Below the pieces are notes generated by a model. The model ran no database searches, had not been told where the DNA came from, and was given only the letters and a program-made list of their open reading frames with translations. Below, one piece after another: positions 38,063 to 44,224 of a DNA stretch of 64,000 nt (positions within the stretch are counted from its first letter, which is position 1; each line of letters starts with the position of its first letter). The DNA comes from Moritella marina ATCC 15381 (GTDB taxonomy: Bacteria > Pseudomonadota > Gammaproteobacteria > Enterobacterales > Moritellaceae). The DNA lies in assembly GCF_008931805.1 (NCBI RefSeq), contig NZ_CP044399.1:124001-188000 (forward strand), in the 5' to 3' direction. A program made the translations under genes and the position numbers.

Positions 38063-39523
38063 ATGACGAAAATATCGACGAGAGTAATAACCAAAGTATT
38101 GTTATATCAGCAAGTAGCTGATGATTTACGCGACTTAATTAATCAAGGCGTGTATTTACCAGGTGATAAATTACCGTCGCTAAGAGCGTTATCTGTAAAG
38201 CGGAAAATGAGTATTGCCACGATACAAAGGGCGCTTGAAGAACTTGAGATTGTTGGTCTGATTGAAGCTAGGCCAAAATCAGGTTATTACGTCTGCTTTA
38301 ATAATAGCACTGACGCGGTGATTGAACTGCCTAACATGGGCATGAGTATGACCATGAAACCCAAGTCGGTGAAGATCCATGAACTCGCCAGTCAGATATT
38401 TCATCAATGTGGCGCGCCTGATGTGATCAATATGGGCACCTCGTATCCGTCGAGTGATTTTATGCCGACCCCCGCGTTGCAAAAAATATCCAACCAAGTG
38501 ATCAAACACCACATGGCGGATATTGTTGAAGTGCAGTTTTCGGCGGGTAATACCTTATTACGCGATGTGCTGGCTAAGCGCATGAATGAATCGGGCTGTC
38601 AGGTATCAGCAAGTGATGTGATTGTCACTAATGGTTGTTTAGAGGCATTGTCGGTGTGTTTACGTGCCGTTGCTAAACCGGGCGCTACGATTGCATTGGA
38701 GTCGCCGGGTTTTGTTGGTTCATTACAGTTAATCGAATCATTAGGTTATAAAGCGCTGGAGATACCGTGTCACCCCGTTACCGGCATGAGCCTTGAAGCA
38801 CTGGAATTAGCGTTAGAGCAATGGCAAATATCGGCGGTATTAGTGGTGCCAAGTTACAGTAACCCATTGGGTTCGTGTATGCCTGAAACGAATCGTAAAC
38901 AGCTGGTGGAGTTGTTAGCAACGAAAGATATTCCCTTAATTGAAGATGATTTGTTAGGGGATTTATCGTTTGATGGTTCACGGTTAAAACCCTGTAAAGC
39001 ATTCGATAAAAAAGGCATGGTGTTGTATTGCTCGTCGGTATCAAAAACCATCGCTTCTGGATTACGGGTGGGGTGGATTGCACCGGGCGCGTATTACAAA
39101 GAAGTCTCTTATTTTAAGACGTTCACGAATATTAGCGCACCACAGTTTTCGCAGATTGTCGTGGCGCAGTTTTATAACAGTGGCAAGTATGAACGTCATG
39201 TGCGTCAATTAACGGCTAAGATCGCTAAGCAGGTATATCAGATCCAATCGTTAATTCGTCAACATTTCCCTGACGGTACACAAGTCTCGAATCCGCAAGG
39301 TGGTTGTATTTTGTGGGTCGTCTTATCGCAAGACATTGATGGTCATGAACTGCATCTTAAGGCTATTGATATGGGCATAGGCATTATTCCGGGGCAGTTG
39401 AGCAGTGCGACGAACAAGTTTGATCACTGTATCCGTATTAACTGTGCTTGCGATCCTAAAATTGATATTCAGAGCAGTATTAAAACCTTAGCTGCTATCG
39501 CGACTAGACTGTTAATTAAATAG
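38063..39523 (+). CDS. MocR-family (GntR-aminotransferase) transcriptional regulator
   Basis: The 486-residue product joins an N-terminal GntR-type winged helix (about 12-78, LYQQVADDLRDLINQGVYLPGDKLPSLRAL) to a fold-type I aminotransferase-like domain (about 105-480) with the PLP lysine K328 in SSVSKTIASGLRVGWI. That is the MocR layout (GabR, PdxR, TauR). Ligands are usually PLP with an amino acid or related amine. Divergent orientation from phhA and the shared repeats suggest it regulates phenylalanine degradation, but this is inferred. The alternative PhhR/TyrR type regulator usually seen with phhAB is not present here. Confidence 0.88.
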   Translation: MTKISTRVITKVLLYQQVADDLRDLINQGVYLPGDKLPSLRALSVKRKMSIATIQRALEELEIVGLIEARPKSGYYVCFNNSTDAVIELPNMGMSMTMKPKSVKIHELASQIFHQCGAPDVINMGTSYPSSDFMPTPALQKISNQVIKHHMADIVEVQFSAGNTLLRDVLAKRMNESGCQVSASDVIVTNGCLEALSVCLRAVAKPGATIALESPGFVGSLQLIESLGYKALEIPCHPVTGMSLEALELALEQWQISAVLVVPSYSNPLGSCMPETNRKQLVELLATKDIPLIEDDLLGDLSFDGSRLKPCKAFDKKGMVLYCSSVSKTIASGLRVGWIAPGAYYKEVSYFKTFTNISAPQFSQIVVAQFYNSGKYERHVRQLTAKIAKQVYQIQSLIRQHFPDGTQVSNPQGGCILWVVLSQDIDGHELHLKAIDMGIGIIPGQLSSATNKFDHCIRINCACDPKIDIQSSIKTLAAIATRLLIK

Positions 39524-39575
39524 CTGGTTGATTGGAGTGCTAGTTAAATAGCTGTTGTAATCGTGCAATATTTAA

Positions 39576-39591
39576 CGTGACTTATATCACA
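39576..39591. promoter_or_regulatory. Candidate CRP site
   Basis: CGTGACTTATATCACA matches TGTGA-N6-TCACA at 9 of 10 positions, 125 bp upstream of the small Cys-rich gene. Confidence 0.55.
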
Positions 39592-39716
39592 CTTATAAAT
39601 GACCAATATCAATTTTTATCGAGGGGTGGGGCGTTATAATTCAGTCACCCAAGTCATTCCATTCTAAAGTGATGCTTTTTTGCTGCGCTTAGTTGGTCTT
39701 CTTATGAGTAAAAGTG

Positions 39717-39989
39717 ATGAGTCAAAAACCAAATCTATCTACCGCGATGACCAATCTAATTACCGAAGTACGTGGCGTGTTTCCTTTCTACGAACCTGAA
39801 TCGAGTATTTGTGGTGATTCGTGTGAAGGTTGCCCGAAGAAATTATTAGAATTAGTCGACTCTGAACTGTGTTATTGGGAAGACCAAGTCAAGCAAGGCA
39901 CTGCGCCGACGTTTGATGAATTAAACCGCGTCGGTAAACTGTGTAAAAATGTTAGACGCGGCTTGAAACGTAATGGGTTGGTTGATTAG
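39717..39989 (+). CDS. Small cysteine-containing protein of unknown function
   Basis: The 90-residue product has ICGDSCEGCPKKLLELVD near residue 31, a CxxxCxxC cluster, then a helical, charged tail with a last Cys (KLCKNVRRGLK). This pattern could bind a metal or an Fe-S cluster but could also be structural. I do not know a named family. ATG 39717 is chosen over GTG three bases upstream. A CRP-like site lies upstream. It is convergent with the prepilin genes. Confidence 0.65.
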   Translation: MSQKPNLSTAMTNLITEVRGVFPFYEPESSICGDSCEGCPKKLLELVDSELCYWEDQVKQGTAPTFDELNRVGKLCKNVRRGLKRNGLVD

Positions 39990-39999
39990 CAATACTTGT

Positions 40000-40578
40000 C
40001 TAGCATTGCTCTGTTAGCACGCCAATAGATAAGGGGACGATTGGATCATTTGGTCTGTTTGGATTGGGTATTTTATTTGTATAATTAACTTGGCATTTGA
40101 AGTTCACACCCTTAAATTCAACGTCACTACTGAACATAATGTAAAGAACACCGTTCCTCGAACTTCTAGATATATAAAATGGTGCGGCCTTATGATCTTG
40201 TTCTGCGACATCGGCACCTACAGAGTCTATTTCTAGTAACGCTTTAAGTTGCTCATTAATCTTCTTTAAAGTCCCTGCAGTGGCAAATGCCGGATAACCA
40301 TTGTATATCGGGACTTGAACACCATTAATTGTTATTTCCGCTTCACCTGTCGTTTTACCTTCGATGGCGGCTTTGGCATAAACAAGTTGCATTGCACTTT
40401 CCATCGATCCTCTTATGGCTTCTAATGTCGCTGCTTTTGAATCAGCTCTTAGATTGATGAATTTAGGCACGGCTGTCGCGGCTAATACACCAAGCACAAT
40501 AATCACGATGACTAATTCAATCAGCGTAAAGCCTTTACTCTTTGCATGGTGTGATTTCATGTATTGTTGCTTTGGCAT
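40000..40578 (-). CDS. MshA-like type IV prepilin
   Basis: The 192-residue product has a basic leader ending in Gly before FTLIELVIVIIVLGVLAATA, the prepilin cleavage and helical signature of type IV pilins (Gly16 then methylated Phe). The PKFINLRADSKAATLEAIRG segment is typical of MshA pilins. Two C-terminal Cys (KCQV and TEQC) could form the usual D-loop disulfide. ATG 40578 follows AGGGA. It is a tandem paralogue of the gene at 40645-41199; no assembly or ATPase genes are near. A pseudopilin of a secretion system is a less likely alternative. Confidence 0.88.
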   Translation of the reverse strand: MPKQQYMKSHHAKSKGFTLIELVIVIIVLGVLAATAVPKFINLRADSKAATLEAIRGSMESAMQLVYAKAAIEGKTTGEAEITINGVQVPIYNGYPAFATAGTLKKINEQLKALLEIDSVGADVAEQDHKAAPFYISRSSRNGVLYIMFSSDVEFKGVNFKCQVNYTNKIPNPNRPNDPIVPLSIGVLTEQC

Positions 40579-40644
40579 ATATCCCTATACTCGTGAGTGC
40601 TTTCTTGAATATCGATTAATTATGTCGTGATAAAACTTAGTAAA

Positions 40645-41199
40645 TTAACAACTGTCTGTTAACACCCTAATTGTGGGCGCGGCTACGAGCGCCGAGTTTT
40701 CGTAGCGAATTTGGCATTGAAAATTAACGCCTTTGCTATCATAGTCAGTCATGAAAAAGATAAATATTTGATTGTACCTTCTTGCTCTATCAGTGAAAAA
40801 GTTGGCCGCGTTACGATCACCGAAGGCGGTATTCCTATCGACACTATCAATCTCGATCCATGCTTTCACTTGAGCATTAAGTTCGGGGAAAGTATCTCGG
40901 CCATCAACCGAGGGATAACCATTATACAAGGGCACTTTAACCCCATTGATTTCAATTTCGCCATTACCACTGGTTTGATTTTCCATTTGTGCGCGAGCAT
41001 GCACTAACTGCAATGCGCTTTCCATCGTGCCTTTAATAGATTCTAACGTAGCGGCTCTTGAATCATGTCTGAGATTGATGAACTTGGGTATTGCAGTCGC
41101 GGCTAATATGCCAAGTACCACAATCACGATAACTAATTCAATCAGGGTAAAGCCGTTATGTTGTGTATCACGCTTTTTAGAGTGTGTGGTGTTTGGCAT
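40645..41199 (-). CDS. MshA-like type IV prepilin, paralogue
   Basis: The 184-residue product has a leader with Gly before FTLIELVIVIVVLGILAATA, then PKFINLRHDSRAATLESIKG, almost matching the adjacent prepilin. C-terminal Cys pair QCQI and TDSC. The two proteins diverge mainly in the middle. ATG 41199 after AGGGA is chosen over an upstream codon (41214). The pair lies 66 bp apart on one strand and probably forms an operon. Because both retain the cleavage site and Cys pair, both look functional. Confidence 0.88.
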   Translation of the reverse strand: MPNTTHSKKRDTQHNGFTLIELVIVIVVLGILAATAIPKFINLRHDSRAATLESIKGTMESALQLVHARAQMENQTSGNGEIEINGVKVPLYNGYPSVDGRDTFPELNAQVKAWIEIDSVDRNTAFGDRNAANFFTDRARRYNQIFIFFMTDYDSKGVNFQCQIRYENSALVAAPTIRVLTDSC

Positions 41200-41438
41200 A
41201 AATCCCTGTATCAATTATCTCATTAATAGGATTTATCTTATTTCATTTTGCATGGACAACAAGATAAATGTGGCTGATTGTTTATAAATGATGCAAATCA
41301 TTTGAAAGTATAAATTATATAGTTTTATTATAACCTATCTAGTTATTCGTTAGCGTTAACAGTCTGTTGCGAGCTAATGCTCGAGTGGTGATACCTCAGA
41401 TATTACGCGGATATACAGTCGGCTTTACTTTATATTGT

Positions 41439-41709
41439 TTAGTATTCTGGGTCATTGGGGATCTTTAATGTACTGAGTAGCTCGTCTTTGCATTTAACGG
41501 CTTGTTTGTTTATATCTGCTTTTCGGCAGGCAATTATCTTGGCTTTTTGCGCTTGTTCTTCTCTATATTTTTATCTATTTGTGCTTTATTTTCTGCTCTT
41601 GTTGGCGCTTCAGCGCGCGCTTTTTTTCTTGCTTTAGTTTTAATTCATGGTCGGACTTTTTCTTTGCTTCGCTGCGAAGGTCACATTTAAGCGGAGTGTG
41701 AGCCAACAA
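41439..41709 (-). pseudogene. Broken Lys/Glu-rich gene remnant
   Basis: On the minus strand a charged reading frame begins around TTG 41707-41709 (LAHTPLKCDLRSEAKKK, then ELKLKQEKKRALKRQQEQ) and stops at TAG 41575-41577. Immediately downstream, in another frame, charged coding-like sequence continues (REEQAQKAKIIACRKAD) and ends ELLSTLKIPNDPEY at TAA 41439-41441. An in-frame stop plus a shift of one or two bases near 41563-41577 separates the parts. No good start is present. The two halves look like one small basic protein of about 88 residues that has decayed. The family is not recognised. Confidence 0.5.
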
Positions 41710-41728
41710 TCCCTGTTGGCTTTTTTTC
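41699..41728 (+). terminator. Plus-strand terminator without a plus-strand gene
   Basis: GAGCCAACA and TGTTGGCTTTTTTT pair around ATCCC. The T tract is on the plus strand only, but no plus-strand gene lies in the 500 bp upstream. It may end an unlisted antisense or small RNA, or serve bcp in reverse. Confidence 0.65.
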
Positions 41729-41750
41729 AGCTTAAATAAATTAAACACGA

Positions 41751-42260
41751 CTATTTATTAGCTAAATAATCCAATACTACTTGGTGGTGATCTTTGGTCT
41801 TAAACTTGCTGTATTCGCCTTCTAGTGGCACAGCTTTAAGCGATGCAGAAGTAAATATGTGCTCTACCACACCCTGTTCGTCGATTAAGAAAGACAGGCG
41901 GTGGATGCCGTCATATTCCTTGCCCATAAATTTTTTCAGGCCCCAAATACCGAAAGCATCTGCTACTGCGTGATCAGGGTCTGAAAGTAGGCTAAAATTT
42001 AATTCATCACGAACAGCAAACTTCGTTAGGCGAACCACTTCATCTGGGCTGATGCCAAGTACGACTACATTTAACGTCGTTAATGCTGTGATATGATCAC
42101 GTAGTTGTTGCGCCTGCGTTGTACAACCTGGTGTCATGGCTTTTGGATAGAAATAAGCTAAGACTTTTTTGCCTGCTAATGAATCAAGCGAAACGCTTTC
42201 ATTATGTTGGTTGAGCAGAGTAAATGATGGTGCTTTATCACCAGACTTTAAAGTTTGCAT
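41751..42260 (-). CDS. bcp: Peroxiredoxin Bcp, single-cysteine form
   Basis: Bcp reduces peroxides with a reactive cysteine, using thioredoxin. The 169-residue product follows E. coli Bcp: YFYPKAMTPGCT (peroxidatic Cys46), GISPDEV and YDGIHRLSFLID. E. coli has a second, resolving Cys five residues later; here that position is Gln51, and no other Cys is seen. A roughly 14-residue insert (SASLKAVPLEGEYSKF) precedes the final conserved HHQVVLDYL. A 1-Cys mechanism is inferred. In E. coli bcp is next to gcvR; here three accessory genes separate them. Confidence 0.93.
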   Translation of the reverse strand: MQTLKSGDKAPSFTLLNQHNESVSLDSLAGKKVLAYFYPKAMTPGCTTQAQQLRDHITALTTLNVVVLGISPDEVVRLTKFAVRDELNFSLLSDPDHAVADAFGIWGLKKFMGKEYDGIHRLSFLIDEQGVVEHIFTSASLKAVPLEGEYSKFKTKDHHQVVLDYLANK

Positions 42261-42416
42261 GGGTATAGTCCTAACTGTTAATAGATGGCTAATAAATTTT
42301 TAATAAATGATGAATAAATCGTATGTAGCTATTGTGCGGGAGTTTTTGTCTCTCGACAAGGGACTTTTGATAACCAACTTTTTATACATATGGCTAATAG
42401 AGCGAAGGAGATGACA

Positions 42417-42908
42417 GTGCAAACATTAACGCAATTATGGTTTCTGCTTAACCGGTTAAACAGATTTAGTTTTAAAGTGAATAGCGACAATGAATCTGTG
42501 ACTGGTTGGCAAGGTGAAGGGCAGGGCTTAATTAAACGCCGAGCAGGTGAAACTGTTGATAAGGGGAATACCGACGTACCTGAATCGGGCGCGATTGTTG
42601 AAACCATTGAACGTGGTGATTATCACGTATCAGCGACACGTAAAGTCCCCATGCACAATCAATATTTGTGGCAGTTTCAAGGCGACCATATTCGCTTAAC
42701 GCATTTACGCTTTGGCTGGGATAAACCGGTATTCTTGTTCGATATTATCGAAAATGAGCAAGGCCAATTAGTTACGCGGCAGTCACATCAATGTGCAGCA
42801 GACAATTACGATGCCTCGTTTGTATTACACCCTGATAGTCTGGAAATGCAATGGCGTATTCAAGGGCCTAAGAAGCGTGAAGTGTTAGATTATATTTATG
42901 CTGTGTAA
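42417..42908 (+). CDS. DUF6314 family protein
   Basis: The 163-residue product begins VQTLTQLWFLLNRLNRFSFKV and contains the family pattern GWQGEGQGLI, the HNQYLWQF and DHIRLTHLRFG segments and a DASFVLHPDSLEMQWRIQGPKK end; this is the DUF6314 lipocalin-like layout. Function unknown. GTG 42417 has AAGGAG 6 bases before it; ATG at 42411 lies too close to that site and an ATG at 42390 lacks one. It is divergent from bcp. Confidence 0.75.
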   Translation: MQTLTQLWFLLNRLNRFSFKVNSDNESVTGWQGEGQGLIKRRAGETVDKGNTDVPESGAIVETIERGDYHVSATRKVPMHNQYLWQFQGDHIRLTHLRFGWDKPVFLFDIIENEQGQLVTRQSHQCAADNYDASFVLHPDSLEMQWRIQGPKKREVLDYIYAV

Positions 42909-43092
42909 AAATTACGTTTTTTAAGCGATAAAATGAAAATATGACAAATCTTACAGTGAATGTTTACTGTAGTGAGTAAACGAATTATTTCCAATTTAAA
43001 TAGTACATTTATGTATTATTGTGATTAATACTGCTATTTATGACTTTATCTCGGGTGATTGTTATAAACTTTAGCGATCACACTTTATTGCA

Positions 43093-43111
43093 AATGGAAA
43101 TCATTATCACT
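43093..43111. promoter_or_regulatory. Fur box upstream of the PepSY gene
   Basis: AATGGAAATCATTATCACT fits AATGA.AAT.ATT.TCATT at 14 of 16 specified positions, 46 bp upstream of the PepSY start. Fur with Fe(II) represses such promoters. Confidence 0.65.
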
Positions 43112-43156
43112 ACACTCGCGTTATTTAGAATCTAGACTAGATAACAAGGTCGTTGT

Positions 43157-43723
43157 ATGAAAAAAGTAAATTGGAAACGAGTCAACCGTAAAACCCATTA
43201 TTGGGGAGCTGCGATTATAGCACTGCCGATAATCGTTGTTCTTATTAGTGGATTATTACTGCAAGTAAAAAAAGAAGTTACTTGGGTGCAGCCTGCGAGT
43301 ATGAAAGGTGAGGCTAAAATCCCGCAACTATCATTCCAACAGATACTCGACATTGCGAGCACAGTGCCCGAAGCTGAGATCCAGAGCTGGAAAAATGTCA
43401 GCCGTATGGATGTTAGGCCTTCGAAAGGTATTGTGAAAGTCAGGGCTAAAAACAAAGTCGAAGTTCAAATTGATAATGCCACTGGTAAGATCTTACAAGT
43501 CGCCTATCGTCGTTCAGATCTGATTGAGTCATTGCATGATGGTTCGTTCTTTCATGAACATGCTAAATTATGGCTATTTTTACCGGCTTCAGTCATTTTA
43601 CTTATGTTGTGGATCACGGGGATTTACATGTTCTTAATGCCTTATATATTAAGACGTCAGAATCGTAAGAAAACCGAATTAAGAGAAGCAGGTGATATAT
43701 TACCTCAATCGCTTAATTCTTAA
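43157..43723 (+). CDS. PepSY-associated membrane protein, probably iron-regulated
   Basis: The 188-residue product has an N-terminal membrane segment (about 17-38), a central PepSY-like domain (VPEAEIQSWKNVSRMDVRPSKGIVKVRAKN), and a second membrane segment (about 140-163) with a basic cytoplasmic end. Proteins of this shape are often seen with ferric-siderophore reductases and TonB-dependent receptors. The upstream Fur-like site supports an iron role. The last bases of the gene are part of a TTAATTC triplet repeat across the stop codon. Confidence 0.8.
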   Translation: MKKVNWKRVNRKTHYWGAAIIALPIIVVLISGLLLQVKKEVTWVQPASMKGEAKIPQLSFQQILDIASTVPEAEIQSWKNVSRMDVRPSKGIVKVRAKNKVEVQIDNATGKILQVAYRRSDLIESLHDGSFFHEHAKLWLFLPASVILLMLWITGIYMFLMPYILRRQNRKKTELREAGDILPQSLNS

Positions 43724-43733
43724 TTCTTAATTC
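43713..43733. repeat. Three TTAATTC units across the PepSY stop codon
   Basis: TTAATTC occurs three times in tandem (43713-43719, 43720-43726, 43727-43733); the stop TAA is in the second unit. Confidence 0.85.
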
Positions 43734-44224
43734 ATAAGTCATCGTCAGTGAGCGTGAAGATTTTGCGTGGTTAGTACTGCTGTGAATATAAATACCTTAG
43801 GTCGAGACTAAAGACTGATTCCAGTTTAAGTTGAAGGCTAGTTGAAGTTGAAGTCTAAGGTATCACTGATTATAGCCGTATATATTTGACAGATTTTCGT
43901 TATCGTTTTTTACAATACATTTAGATACTCTTATAAATAGCTGTGAAATAAAATAAATAGCGTGAAAAAATAACGATTTAACACTCTAAAATCCCTTCCC
44001 AGCAACAAAAATATATTCCTTACTTATCACAAAACTACCAGCTACTTCACATTGTAATGAGAATTATTCCTAATAATGATGAAAACACCTCTAAAGTGGT
44101 GAATCATTTTATTTTGAAGCTTATATTAATGCTGTCATATAAACAAAAAACAAAATATTAATAATAAATATATTTGCTTGTGTGGCGTTTTGTTTTTAAT
44201 TAACAGCATTTTAAAGAGGTTTAA
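43724..44224. other. Intergenic region upstream of the collagenase gene
   Basis: This 501-bp A+T-rich stretch has a small direct repeat (GTTGAA) near 43840, a Fur-box-like site at 44056-44074 and probably the collagenase promoter. No gene was found in it. Confidence 0.6.
44056..44074. promoter_or_regulatory. Fur box upstream of the collagenase gene
   Basis: AATGAGAATTATTCCTAAT keeps AATGA.AAT.ATT exactly, then weakens in the last half. A second related ATAATGATGA follows at 44072-44081. It is 150 bp upstream of the start. Confidence 0.55.

Noticed and set aside
41455-41690. Two hydrophobic plus-strand frames opposite the remnant gene
   Set aside because: Their Leu/Phe-rich sequence is the complement of the Lys/Glu-rich minus-strand remnant, so they are shadows and not membrane proteins.
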